Assembly (NCBI RefSeq): GCF_001426565.1 | Contig: NZ_LMFA01000012.1 | Location: 186,861 to 250,860, forward strand | Direction: 5' to 3' | DNA from: Rhizobium sp. Root482 | GTDB lineage: Bacteria; Pseudomonadota; Alphaproteobacteria; Rhizobiales; Rhizobiaceae | DNA: 64,000 nt | Shown here: in pieces, positions 54,875-64,000 of the stretch | Numbering within the stretch: the stretch's first letter is position 1 | How the letters are laid out: each line of letters opens with the position of its first letter | Notes under the pieces: generated by a model | What the model was told of the DNA's origin: nothing | Databases searched by the model: none | Seen by the model: only the letters and a program-made list of their open reading frames with translations | Translations under genes and position numbers: made by a program

Positions 54875-55696
54875 ATGCCGACAGACGCCGCACCCGACAC
54901 TACGCAGCAGCCTGATATTGCAGCAATAGAGCCTTGGCATACGACGTTTAATCAGATGTGGGAACTGTTTTTCAGGCCGGAGATCGAACGCCGAAGGGCC
55001 TTTGGGAGAATATCTGGGAACTTTCATCTTTACATCGCACAGGTTCTGTTCCCAGAAAAAGGAGACAACCGCGTCCTTTTGAACGAGGAGGTAAAGGGCG
55101 AAGCACTGGTCCGCCCTCGCCGTGAATTTCAAAAAGGTGATCCGGTTTATTCAGACGATCTCGAAACTGTCGAGACATTCGAACTGCCTGATGAATTACT
55201 TGATCATGGGCATTTTACTATTGTCCGTTCCGGCGAGGGGTGGGCAATGATTTTCAACTTTATGAGCGGAAGGGCGAAAGCCCGAGATATGTTGGAGTTA
55301 GCAAATCAGTTTCTTGAAGTTGCAAAGACAAGCAGTATCTTAGGTCACGCCGGGCCGACGGTGGACAATCTCTTCAGTGCATCAGAACTGATTTGTAAGG
55401 CAGAGCTGATCTTGCATAGAAGTCGCGCAGTGAGTTCCAAGACGCATTCAACGATATCTAGCGCAATTAACAACTGGTCACGCCTCGGTAATATAAACGC
55501 CGCTTTCGTAGCGCTATTCAACGAGTTAGGTCGCCAGCGTCCCAATGCCCGTTACGGAGATGCAACCAGTCGTCCACCGATGCCCGATGCGGAGAGCTTC
55601 GAATTGGTTAGCGTTATGATTGAACGAGGCCTTGAGTCCGTCCAAAAGGCTACAGATCGAGCACGCACGCGTGAAGGCATTGAAGAAAACGGCTGA
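54875..55696 (+). CDS. Unknown protein, AT-rich relative to neighbours
   Basis: 273 residues. It does not match a family I recognise. GC content is visibly lower than its surroundings and codon use differs (more TTT, ATT, AAT), suggesting horizontal gain. The N-terminal part is beta-rich and has DELLDHGHFTIVRSGEGWAM. The C-terminal 120 residues look helical, with SASELICKAELILHRSR, KTHSTISSAINNWSRLGNI and RQRPNARYG; this resembles HEPN-type bundles, but the diagnostic RxxxxH is not clear. No partner gene is adjacent: it lies alone between cpdB and cimA. Confidence 0.65.
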   Translation: MPTDAAPDTTQQPDIAAIEPWHTTFNQMWELFFRPEIERRRAFGRISGNFHLYIAQVLFPEKGDNRVLLNEEVKGEALVRPRREFQKGDPVYSDDLETVETFELPDELLDHGHFTIVRSGEGWAMIFNFMSGRAKARDMLELANQFLEVAKTSSILGHAGPTVDNLFSASELICKAELILHRSRAVSSKTHSTISSAINNWSRLGNINAAFVALFNELGRQRPNARYGDATSRPPMPDAESFELVSVMIERGLESVQKATDRARTREGIEENG

Positions 55697-55741
55697 TCTG
55701 CTGATCTATCGCGCCTCCGCCTTAGGACCACGGCCTCCGCC

Positions 55742-57361
55742 CTACTCCGCAGCCAGTCCCGCTTGATCCCGGTTCTTCAGCAGTTTGAAGACGATGGAAT
55801 CCATCAGGGCCTGGAACGAGGCGTCGATGATATTGTCGGAGACCCCGACCGTCCACCAGCGGGCGCCGGTGCCATCGACGGATTCGATCAGCACGCGGGT
55901 GATCGCCTCGGTGCCGCCATTCAGGATACGGACCTTGTAGTCCACCAGTTCGAGATCCTCGATCTCCGACTGGTATTTGCCGAGATCCTTGCGGAGCGCC
56001 AGATCGAGCGCATTGACCGGCCCGTGGCCTTCGGCGACCGACATGGTGGCTTCGCCATTGACCCAGACCTTGACCACCGCTTCCGACACCGTTTTCAGCT
56101 GGCCATTGGCATCGAACCGGCGTTCGACCATGACCCGAAAGCTTTCCACATGGAAGAAGTCGGGAACCGAGCCCAATATCCGCTGGGCAAGGATGGCGAA
56201 GCTGGCATCGGCCCCCTCATAGGCATAGCCGGTCGCCTCCCGCTCCTTGACGATCGAAATCAGCTTGTCGAGCTTCGGGTCATCCTTCGAGACGGCAATA
56301 CCGCGCCGTTTCAGCGCATTGATGAAATTGGCCTTGCCGCCCTGGTCGGAGACCATGACCTTGCGCAGATTGCCGACGCTTTCGGGCGTCACATGCTCGT
56401 AGGTGCGCGGATCCTTCAGCAGCGCCGAGGCATGGATGCCAGCCTTGGTGGCGAAGGCGGAGGCGCCGACATAGGGCATCTGCTGGTCCGGCGAGCGGTT
56501 CAGAAGCTCATCGAAGGAATGCGAGAGTGCCGTCAGTTCCTGCAGCCGCTCCGCGTCTATCGAGGTTTCGAAACGGCTTGAATAGGCCTCTTTCAACACC
56601 AGGGTGGGGATCAGTGCCACCAAATTGGCATTGCCGCAGCGCTCGCCGATCCCGTTCAAGGTTCCTTGAACCTGGCGCACGCCGGCCTCCACTGCGGCCA
56701 GCGAATTCGCGACAGCCTGTCCGGTATCGTTATGGGCGTGGATGCCGAGATGGGCGCCCGGAATGCCATGCGCGATGACGGCGGCGACGATCTCGCGGAT
56801 TTCGAAGGGCTGCGTTCCACCATTGGTGTCGCACAGCACGATCCAGCGGGCGCCGGCATCGAAGGCCGTCCTTGCGCAGGCGAGTGCGTAGGACGGATTG
56901 GCCTTGTAGCCGTCGAAGAAATGCTCGCAGTCGATCATCGCCTCGCGGCCGCTTGCCGTGACGGCCTCGACCGAGGCCCGGATCGATTCCAGATTGTCCT
57001 CGTTCGAACAGCCGAGCGCGACACGCACGTGATAGTCCCAGCTCTTGGCAACGAGACAGACCGCATGGCTTTCGGCCTGCAGCACCGCTGCCAGTCCCGG
57101 ATCGTTCGAGGCTGAGACGCCGGCGCGCTTGGTCATGCCGAAGGCGACGAAACGGGCGGTCTTTGTGCGCTTTTCCTTGAAAAACTCCGTATCTGTGGGA
57201 TTGGCGCCGGGATAGCCGCCTTCGACATAGTCCATGCCGAAAGCGTCCAGCATCGCGGCGATGGCGATCTTGTCCTCGACGGAAAAATCGACGCCCGGCG
57301 TCTGCTGGCCGTCGCGCAGCGTCGTGTCGAAGAGATAGATGCGTTCGCGGGTCTTCGTCAT
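55742..57361 (-). CDS. cimA: (R)-citramalate synthase
   Basis: 539 residues from ATG 57361, seven bases after GGAGG. It condenses pyruvate with acetyl-CoA, opening a threonine-independent route to isoleucine. The HMGL-like barrel has YLFDTTLRDGQQTPGVDF and the metal site IHAHNDTGQ; the C-terminal LeuA dimer domain gives feedback control. The CimA family is distinguished from 2-isopropylmalate synthase by blocks like PGVDFSVEDK, so the call is firm to family. A palindromic repeat lies just upstream of the start. Confidence 0.9.
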   Translation of the reverse strand: MTKTRERIYLFDTTLRDGQQTPGVDFSVEDKIAIAAMLDAFGMDYVEGGYPGANPTDTEFFKEKRTKTARFVAFGMTKRAGVSASNDPGLAAVLQAESHAVCLVAKSWDYHVRVALGCSNEDNLESIRASVEAVTASGREAMIDCEHFFDGYKANPSYALACARTAFDAGARWIVLCDTNGGTQPFEIREIVAAVIAHGIPGAHLGIHAHNDTGQAVANSLAAVEAGVRQVQGTLNGIGERCGNANLVALIPTLVLKEAYSSRFETSIDAERLQELTALSHSFDELLNRSPDQQMPYVGASAFATKAGIHASALLKDPRTYEHVTPESVGNLRKVMVSDQGGKANFINALKRRGIAVSKDDPKLDKLISIVKEREATGYAYEGADASFAILAQRILGSVPDFFHVESFRVMVERRFDANGQLKTVSEAVVKVWVNGEATMSVAEGHGPVNALDLALRKDLGKYQSEIEDLELVDYKVRILNGGTEAITRVLIESVDGTGARWWTVGVSDNIIDASFQALMDSIVFKLLKNRDQAGLAAE

Positions 57362-57400
57362 CGCTGTTCCCTCCAAAGGAACGATATATCTTTTCCACAA

Positions 57401-57515
57401 TGCCCCTCACCCTAGCCCTCTCCCCGCGAGCGGGGAGAGGGGACGACCGGTGTTGCGGCAATTCCCTTCTCCCCGTTTACGGGGAGAAGGTGGCCGATAG
57501 GCCGGATGAGGGTCA
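57401..57515. repeat. Palindromic intergenic repeat, RIME-like, copy B
   Basis: Two strong palindromes: CCCTCTCCCCGC with its complement (57416-57427, loop GA) and CCTTCTCCCCGT/ACGGGGAGAAGG (57464-57490). The outer blocks TGCCCCTCAC and GGCCGGATGAGGG flank them. The right half is the reverse complement of copy A at 8091-8146. It fills the gap between cimA (start 57361) and pip (stop 57525) and could affect either transcript. The RIME family name is from memory. Confidence 0.75.
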
Positions 57516-57524
57516 GTTCTGCTC

Positions 57525-58956
<1,432 letters not shown>

Positions 58957-58957
<1 letters not shown>

Positions 58958-59436
58958 CATCTTTCCTCCGGTGGCCAGGTATCGGTGTCGTGATCGGGAT
59001 GCTGATAGGAAACGAGGTCGTTGAGAAAGGACGTGGCCCCCTGATCGGCCATCGTCTCCTCGCCCGGCAGTCCCGCCACATGATCGACATAGGAGAGCTT
59101 GCCCTCGATGCCCCACTGGATGGTCGGCGCGATCGCGTCCGGCTTGTCGAAGACGGCAATCGCCAGCGCGACGCCATCCGGCGCCTCATAGCTGAGCGGC
59201 GTGCCGCAATCGCCGCAGAAGCCGCGCCGGACGGCATTGGACGACTGGAAATATTTGGGCGCGCCGCGCGTCCAGGCCAGATTCGCCTGATGTACGGAAA
59301 CAAGCGGCGCATAGAAATTGCCGAAGGCCTTCTGGCACATGCGGCAATGGCAGACGGAAGCATCGCCCAGCGCGCCCTCGACGCGAAACCGCACTGCGCC
59401 GCACTGGCAGCCGCCGGTGTGGATCGGTTCGCTCAT
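58957..59436 (-). CDS. GFA family protein (Gfa-like), first copy
   Basis: 159 residues. Same cysteine pattern as the copy downstream ([28 protein letters not shown]). Its ATG at 59436 overlaps the cysS stop at 59433 by four bases (ATGA), and its TGA overlaps the ATG of the second copy. The two proteins differ most at the C-terminus (58957-59060), a sign of divergence after duplication. Function unproven: metal-dependent thiol chemistry would suit the family and cysteine metabolism next door. Confidence 0.92.
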
Positions 59437-60860
59437 CGCTTCACCTCCCAGATGGTCACCCGCTCGCCGGTCGCGGCGTCCTTGCCGTCCTTCAACTGAA
59501 TGCCCCGCGCGAGCAGATCATCGCGAATCCGGTCGGCTTCGGCAAAGTTCTTCGCCTTCAGCATTTCCAGCCGCATCTCGACCAGTGCATCGACCGCCGA
59601 GGCGACGGCTTCGTCCACTTCGCTCTTGCGCGGCAGGAGCCCCATCAGCGCGGCACTTGCGGCAAAGGCCGGCAGACGCGCCGGATCGGCGTTGGCGGCC
59701 AGCGCCAGGGCGTGCAGGGCCTGGACGGCTGCAACCGTATTGAGATCGTCGGCCAGCGCCTCCACGACGGATGCATCCGGCGCTGCACCGTCGGCCTCGG
59801 CCACCGGCCATCTGGAAAACAGGCGTTCGGCCTCCTCGAGCCGCTTCACCGAAAAGTCGATCGGCTCGCGATAATGGGTCATCAGCATGGCCAGCCGCAG
59901 AACCTCGCCCGGCCATGTGCGGCCGCCGAGCTTCTCGCTGTGCAGCAAATCGTCGATGGTGACGAAATTGCCCTCCGACTTTGACATCTTGCGGCCTTCG
60001 ACCTGCAGGAAGCCGTTGTGCATCCACAAATTGGCCATGCGCTCCGTGCCATGGGCGCAACGCGACTGGGCGATCTCGTTTTCATGATGCGGGAAGATCA
60101 GGTCGAGCCCGCCGCCATGAATGTCGAAGACCTCGCCGAGATAGTGCTGGCTCATGGCCGAGCATTCGATATGCCAGCCGGGACGGCCGAAGATGGAGGC
60201 ATCCTTGCCATCGACGACAAAGGGGCCTGACCAACCGGGCTGGTCGGCGGCGGAGCCCTTCCACAGCACGAAATCGGACGGGTCCTTCTTGTGCGCCTCG
60301 ACGGCCACGCGGGCGCCTGCCTGCTGGTCCTCGAGCTTGCGCCTGGAAAGCTGGCCGTAATCGGCCATAGAGCCCGTCGAGAACAGCACTTCCCTGCCCT
60401 CGCCGCCGGTCGCCACATAGGCATGGCCGCGATCCAACAATTGCTGGATGATCGCCACCATCCCGGCAATATGTTCGGTGGCCCGCGGCTGGACGGTCGG
60501 ATCGAGGCAGCCGAGCGCCTTGGCATCCTCGATATATTGCGTCTCGGTCTTTTCGGTCACCAGCCGGATCGCCTGGTTCAGCGGCAGGCCGGGGTGGTCT
60601 CGGAGCGCCCGTGCATTGATCTTGTCATCGACATCCGTGATGTTACGCACATAGGTCACGTGACCTTCGCCAAAGACATGGCGCAGCAGGCGGAACAGCG
60701 CGTCGAAGACGATCGCCGGGCGGGCATTGCCGATATGGGCAAAATCGTAGACGGTCGGGCCGCAGACATACATGCGGACATTTTCCGGATCGATCGGCAC
60801 AAAATCCGATTTTGCCCGTGTCAGCGTGTTGTACAGTCTCAATGTCGTCCGAGCGCCCAT
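59433..60860 (-). CDS. cysS: Cysteinyl-tRNA synthetase
   Basis: 475 residues from ATG 60860; an ATG 21 bases upstream is in frame. Class I synthetase: the HIGH motif reads HIGN in [12 protein letters not shown], and KMSKS is exact in [11 protein letters not shown]. The zinc site cysteine at YVCGPTV and the [11 protein letters not shown] block are present. It charges tRNA-Cys. It is the first gene of an operon in which each junction is an overlap: cysS, gfa, gfa, pip. Confidence 0.96.
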   Translation of the reverse strand: MGARTTLRLYNTLTRAKSDFVPIDPENVRMYVCGPTVYDFAHIGNARPAIVFDALFRLLRHVFGEGHVTYVRNITDVDDKINARALRDHPGLPLNQAIRLVTEKTETQYIEDAKALGCLDPTVQPRATEHIAGMVAIIQQLLDRGHAYVATGGEGREVLFSTGSMADYGQLSRRKLEDQQAGARVAVEAHKKDPSDFVLWKGSAADQPGWSGPFVVDGKDASIFGRPGWHIECSAMSQHYLGEVFDIHGGGLDLIFPHHENEIAQSRCAHGTERMANLWMHNGFLQVEGRKMSKSEGNFVTIDDLLHSEKLGGRTWPGEVLRLAMLMTHYREPIDFSVKRLEEAERLFSRWPVAEADGAAPDASVVEALADDLNTVAAVQALHALALAANADPARLPAFAASAALMGLLPRKSEVDEAVASAVDALVEMRLEMLKAKNFAEADRIRDDLLARGIQLKDGKDAATGERVTIWEVKR

Positions 60861-61267
60861 ATCCAATCTCCCATTCCGCAATCACCGAATACGCGCAATC
60901 GCCCGGCTGAACCTTCGCGTTGTCATCTTGATTTTTGGGAGACGAAAACGGCCAGGCCAGCGGGAAGGCTAGCGAATAATAATCCGGCAGGTGATGCAGA
61001 TAACCGTTTTCATGGTGAGACTTATCGCGCTTCGATCGGTTTCGGTCAAGAGGTCAGGCGCGCTCCAGCATCATATGATGAAATACTGGATTATTCGTCA
61101 TCGTTTTGTCATGATTGCACTTATCTGGGAATGCCGGACGCCAGGGAACACAGGCACTTGCGGGATGCACATTAAAGCCTGTTTCCTGGGGCACAATGGG
61201 GAGCGCCGTTTCGTGGAAAACACGGGATGAAGCGTGACCGACGCGGGAACACCAAAGGAGAGTTGAA
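60861..61267. other. 407-base region between cysS and the small ORF
   Basis: The region is visibly AT-richer than the genes, mostly at 60900-61130. It must hold the cysS promoter (minus) and one for the small ORF (plus). It contains CATCATATGATG (61069-61080), a near palindrome, and the hairpin at 61141. A short frame at 60991-61230 has no good start site or protein-like composition. Confidence 0.5.
61141..61190 (+). other. Hairpin in the leader of the 51-residue ORF
   Basis: Left arm CCAGGGAACACAGGC (61141-61155) pairs with GCCTGTTTCCTGGG (61177-61190) with two small bulges; the loop is about 21 bases. It ends 77 bases before the small ORF at 61268. It could be a leader element or part of an sRNA. 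Only the fold is seen. Confidence 0.4.
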
Positions 61268-61423
61268 ATGCCTGCACCCAAGACCGACAAGAACAGTCCG
61301 CGCCCAGCGGCCGATCTCGTCGAGCAGTATCGCCCGCTCGGCCTGAAGGCCGTCCTTGCCGCGGCTTTGCAGGTCAAGCCAAAGCCCATCAAGAAGGCCG
61401 CCCTGCCCAAACAGCCGGCCTGA
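61268..61423 (+). CDS. Small basic protein, 51 residues, unknown
   Basis: The frame runs ATG to TGA at 61421-61423. A strong site AAGGAGAG sits five bases before the ATG. The product is rich in Lys, Pro and Ala, with LVEQYRPLGLKAVLAAALQV as its only hydrophobic stretch and a lysine/proline tail. I recall similar short proteins in other Rhizobiaceae but could not check. Codon use is like the neighbouring genes. The converging SRAP gene ends five bases later (stop at 61428). Confidence 0.65.
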   Translation: MPAPKTDKNSPRPAADLVEQYRPLGLKAVLAAALQVKPKPIKKAALPKQPA

Positions 61424-61427
61424 CCTT

Positions 61428-62192
61428 TCAAAAAAGCGATAGCTGATCTGTCGGCGGCTCCTTCGGTTTCGACGGGCTCGGTTGCAGCCGGGGCTGAACC
61501 GGGGTCTGCAGATCAGGACCGGTATTCGCGACCTTGTTCACTTGATCCGATACGGCGATGACCTCGAAGAGGTCTTCGTCCGCAGAGACCATGAGGTCGG
61601 CCACATCGCGCGGCTCCTGCGTCCGGCAGTCGAGCCAGCGGGAAAAATCCTCCGGCCCGATCACCACCGGCATGCGATCGTGAATGTCGCCGATCCTTGC
61701 ATTTGCCTTTGTGGTCAGGATCGCGGCCGTATCGACTTCCGATCCGTCAGCCGACGACCACGTCTCCATCAGGCCGGCAAAGGCGACGATGCCTCCGTTC
61801 TTAGGTCGTATCCAGTAGGCCTGCGAGGGCTCTCCGCTTTCCTTTGGGGGGCGATGCCATTCATAGAAGCCGGACGCCGGGATGAGAACGCGCCGGTGGC
61901 GCATCGCTGCCTTGAACGAGGCCTTGCCGACCGCCGTTTCGGCGCGTGCATTGATCAGCAGCGGAAAGTCACGGGGATCCTTGACCCAGGATGGCGTCAG
62001 CCCCCAACGCACGAGCAATGCCCTTCGCTCCGGCAGATTGCTGCCCGGCCTCTGCCGCTCGCTCGCCAGGACGACCAGGATCGGCTGCGTCGGCGCGATA
62101 TTGAAGCGCGCCGGAAAATCCTCGGTGTCCAGGAGACCGAAGACCTCCGCCAATTCCTTCGGTGTCGCCGTCAGTGAAAATCGTCCGCACAT
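61428..62192 (-). CDS. SOS response-associated peptidase (SRAP/HMCES family, YedK-like)
   Basis: 254 residues. Binds abasic sites in single-stranded DNA and forms a protective thiazolidine link through Cys2 (MCGRFS). Other conserved residues are in NIAPTQ, INARAE, the glutamate of SGFYEWH and the histidine of IHDRMP. A 45-residue proline-rich C-terminal tail ending in DQLSLF is unusual: the QLSLF-like end resembles a beta-clamp binding motif (QxxLF), so a link to the replisome is possible. Start at 62192 by family length. Confidence 0.93.
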   Translation of the reverse strand: MCGRFSLTATPKELAEVFGLLDTEDFPARFNIAPTQPILVVLASERQRPGSNLPERRALLVRWGLTPSWVKDPRDFPLLINARAETAVGKASFKAAMRHRRVLIPASGFYEWHRPPKESGEPSQAYWIRPKNGGIVAFAGLMETWSSADGSEVDTAAILTTKANARIGDIHDRMPVVIGPEDFSRWLDCRTQEPRDVADLMVSADEDLFEVIAVSDQVNKVANTGPDLQTPVQPRLQPSPSKPKEPPTDQLSLF

Positions 62193-62257
62193 GGCATTCA
62201 GATCGCATTTCGCCTAATATAGGTCAAGATTTTCGGTGTTTGCCAGGTTTGAGGATC

Positions 62258-62680
62258 ATGACGACGTCTCCGCAGCTTGCCTCTTCCGCCATCCTCGAAC
62301 GGGATGGACGCTATCTCCTGGTGCGGCGCGCCAATCCGCCCTCGATGGATATGTTTGCCTTTCCCGGCGGCCGGGCGGAACTGGGCGAGACACCGGCGCA
62401 GACCGCGCTTCGCGAATTTCACGAGGAGACCGGCATCCGGGCGCGCAATCCGCACCTGTTCCAGACCTATGACCTGCCGCCCCGCACCGCCGACGGGACG
62501 GGCGCCCGGCATTTCTTTCTTTCCGTTTTCAAGGTCGATGCCGATCCGGATATCGTAGCGGTCGCCGGGGACGATGCGGCCGGCATCGGCTGGTACACGG
62601 CGGATGAGATATTTCAACTGCCGATCCCCGACAGCGTGCGCGAATGCGTGGAAAAGCTGGAAGCATTTCGGCCGAGATGA
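62258..62680 (+). CDS. Nudix hydrolase
   Basis: 140 residues from ATG 62258; upstream in-frame codons read into the divergent SRAP promoter. The Nudix box G-x5-E-x7-R-E-x2-E-E-x-G is complete at 38-60 (GRAELGETPAQTALREFHEE). It may cleave nucleoside diphosphate derivatives or act as a MutT-like housecleaner; substrate cannot be read here. It is divergent from the SRAP gene by 65 bases and upstream of the TIGR02301 gene by 53. Confidence 0.92.
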   Translation: MTTSPQLASSAILERDGRYLLVRRANPPSMDMFAFPGGRAELGETPAQTALREFHEETGIRARNPHLFQTYDLPPRTADGTGARHFFLSVFKVDADPDIVAVAGDDAAGIGWYTADEIFQLPIPDSVRECVEKLEAFRPR

Positions 62681-62733
62681 CAGTTGTTCGAAAATCCGCT
62701 TGCCGCGGCGGTGATTCGAGGCTTGAAAGGGGC

Positions 62734-63153
62734 ATGATCCGTTTTCCTGTCGCGCGCTGGTGGTTTTTGCTCGTCCTTGCGGGCCTGCCCGCTGCCGCCA
62801 TGGCGCAGGCGGGCGTGGCGAATGGCCCGGCTGCAAATACCGAAAAGCCCGTTCCCTACGATGCGCGGCTGCTCCGGCTGGCCGAAATCACCGGATCGGT
62901 CCATTATCTACGCACGTTGTGCAAGGACGATAAAGCCGATGACTGGCGGCGGTCGATGCAGGAACTGCTCGACAAGGAGGCTGGAAGCGAGGCCTTGCGG
63001 CGTGCCCGGCTAACGGCGGCCTTCAACCGCGGCTACCGTGCATTCGCCTCGGTTTATATGGCCTGCACGCCGGCTGCGGTCACGGCCGACGGCAAATATC
63101 GTGCCGAAGGGGCAACACTTGCCTCGGAAATCGTCGCCCGCTTTGGAAATTAA
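62734..63153 (+). CDS. TIGR02301 family secreted protein
   Basis: 139 residues from ATG 62734. A signal peptide (about 1-24, cleavage after AMA) precedes a helical body with two cysteines (TLCKDD, YMACTP), the pattern of TIGR02301, an uncharacterised alphaproteobacterial periplasmic family. The start has AAAGGGG upstream. It lies 53 bases after the Nudix gene in the same direction. Confidence 0.88.
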   Translation: MIRFPVARWWFLLVLAGLPAAAMAQAGVANGPAANTEKPVPYDARLLRLAEITGSVHYLRTLCKDDKADDWRRSMQELLDKEAGSEALRRARLTAAFNRGYRAFASVYMACTPAAVTADGKYRAEGATLASEIVARFGN

Positions 63154-63277
63154 GCATAAATTAACCTCTTTCTTCAGGAGCCCGTGTCGTTTCGGGAAAA
63201 GGCTGCTAAAGTCGTTAAGAGAGTGGTAAGAAGTGGCGCCGTTCGAGTCTGGCGGCGGGTAAAGAGCGTGAAACGGC

Positions 63278-63547
63278 ATGGAACGAATGATGGAACCCAG
63301 TCTGAATGACATCGACGACATGATCGTTCATGAGAAGATGCAGGCAGCCCTGGAACACCAGAACGAGGCCTGGGCGGACGGAATGGCCGACGGCATCGAG
63401 CCGGAAATCATCGCCGATGCCGCCATTGCGCTGGCCATGCGCGAGACCATCCGCCTCCAGGGCGAAGATGGCGCCGAGGCCATGTTGAATTCGCTGCGCG
63501 AGCGCATGCTGGCCGGGGAATTCTCACCGGAACGAACCCTGCAGTAG
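63278..63547 (+). CDS. Conserved hypothetical protein, 89 residues
   Basis: An acidic, helical protein (many Glu, Asp, Ala, Met), with AIALAMRETIRLQGEDGAEAM in the C-terminal half. No domain was recognised. A second ATG four codons later is an alternative start. It follows TIGR02301 after 124 AT-richer bases, and the next gene begins 13 bases after its stop, so these two probably form a unit. Confidence 0.7.
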   Translation: MERMMEPSLNDIDDMIVHEKMQAALEHQNEAWADGMADGIEPEIIADAAIALAMRETIRLQGEDGAEAMLNSLRERMLAGEFSPERTLQ

Positions 63548-63560
63548 TTTCGAGGCTGTC

Positions 63561-64000
63561 ATGATAGGCCAGATGTCGGAAAACCGGTCTTTCGCGGTTC
63601 GTCTGTGTGCGGTCCTTTTCGCTGCCCTGTCCATCGCATTGATCGCCCCGCTGCAACCGGCCTTCGCGCTTAGCGAGTTGAAACAGATCCCCGGCGACAG
63701 CGACCAAGGCGAGACCACCGGCGACACGCCTGAAATCGAGGAACCCGAAGAGGTTGAGCCACTGCAGATTCCGATGCCGGATCCGCTGGTCAACAAGCCC
63801 TCGCGGGACACCAAGGACGATTCGCTCGAGGAAGAGCCTGTCGGGCCGGTAGAAGTCCTCACCGATATTTCCAAAATCCCGGCGCCCGTTGCGCGGATGC
63901 GTAAGCTGATCGTCGAAGCGGCCGCGTCCGGCGATATCGAGCGGCTGCGCCCTCTGCTCGGAAAAGGCCCGACCCAGACCCAGGTCAGCGGAAACGAGGG
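63561..64000 (+). CDS. Putative secreted protein, 3' truncated by the window
   Basis: The frame from ATG 63561 stays open to the window end, so the first 146 residues are seen. The N-terminus is a signal peptide with hydrophobic run VRLCAVLFAALSIALI and cleavage site AFA near residue 37. The next 65 residues are very acidic and proline-rich, then a basic helical part with MRKLIVEAAASGDIERLRPL. The family is not recognised. An alternate start is Met5. The gene follows the 89-residue one by 13 bases. Confidence 0.7.
   Translation, partial: MIGQMSENRSFAVRLCAVLFAALSIALIAPLQPAFALSELKQIPGDSDQGETTGDTPEIEEPEEVEPLQIPMPDPLVNKPSRDTKDDSLEEEPVGPVEVLTDISKIPAPVARMRKLIVEAAASGDIERLRPLLGKGPTQTQVSGNE

Noticed and set aside
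60991-61230. A 79-codon plus-strand frame upstream of the small ORF
   Set aside because: No ribosome binding site, odd composition (many Met, His, Arg), and it runs through the hairpin at 61141.

Overview
The window is a gene-dense stretch (about 62-63% GC by eye) of an alphaproteobacterial chromosome. Gene content and order point to the Rhizobiaceae (Rhizobium, Agrobacterium, Neorhizobium and relatives). Diagnostic points are the order lptF-lptG-lptD-surA-pdxA-rsmA facing gmk-yicC-mltG-fabF-acpP-fabG-fabD, a DUF2232 membrane protein between rpsR and rplI, the run dnaB-alr-radA-cvpA-purF, a TIGR02301 protein, and two palindromic intergenic repeats of the kind common in rhizobia. Species cannot be named from the sequence alone. 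No tRNA, rRNA, CRISPR array, insertion sequence, prophage or replication origin was seen.

Layout. 1-8.2 kb: end of a CGNR zinc-finger gene, a lipoprotein, ndk, a glutathione S-transferase, DinB, a degenerate GGDEF protein, an ABC-F ATPase, a small membrane protein, an acetyltransferase and a probable D-galactose 1-dehydrogenase. 8.2-10.1 kb: pepA-holC on the minus strand. 10.4-18.0 kb: an outer-membrane biogenesis superoperon (lptF, lptG, lptD, surA) running into pdxA and rsmA with 1-4 base overlaps. 18.0-24.9 kb, minus strand: fabD, fabG, acpP, fabF, mltG, yicC, gmk. 25.1-29.6 kb: an aldo/keto reductase, then a divergent pair of a SAM-dependent methyltransferase and a membrane GGDEF-EAL protein. 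29.6-32.5 kb: rpsF-rpsR-DUF2232-rplI with structured leader and spacer RNA. 32.5-35.8 kb: marR with an EmrB/EmrA-type efflux pair.

36.1-45.0 kb: dnaB, a TerC-family protein, alr, a parDE toxin-antitoxin pair wedged between alr and radA, radA, cvpA, purF and an SDR. 45.0-50.8 kb, minus strand: a LysM protein, an Atm1-type ABC exporter, psd and pssA. 51-52.6 kb: a LOG-family protein and a RarD-type permease. 52.8-57.4 kb: a Tat-exported cyclic-phosphodiesterase/nucleotidase, an unrecognised AT-richer gene and cimA. 57.5-60.9 kb, minus strand: cysS-gfa-gfa-pip, each junction overlapping. 61.2-64 kb: a 51-residue small protein with a strong ribosome binding site, an SRAP/HMCES protein, a Nudix hydrolase, a TIGR02301 protein, an 89-residue unknown and the start of a secreted protein cut by the window end.

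Most of the window is housekeeping: envelope building (Lpt, Fab, Pss/Psd, MltG), ribosome assembly, replication and repair (DnaB, HolC, RadA, SRAP) and amino-acid supply (CimA, CysS, Alr). I did not find one clear new multi-gene system. The places most worth a second look are the methyltransferase/c-di-GMP pair, the parDE insertion coupled to radA, the foreign-looking gene at 54875-55696, the leader RNA before rpsF, and the small ORF at 61268 with its structured leader.
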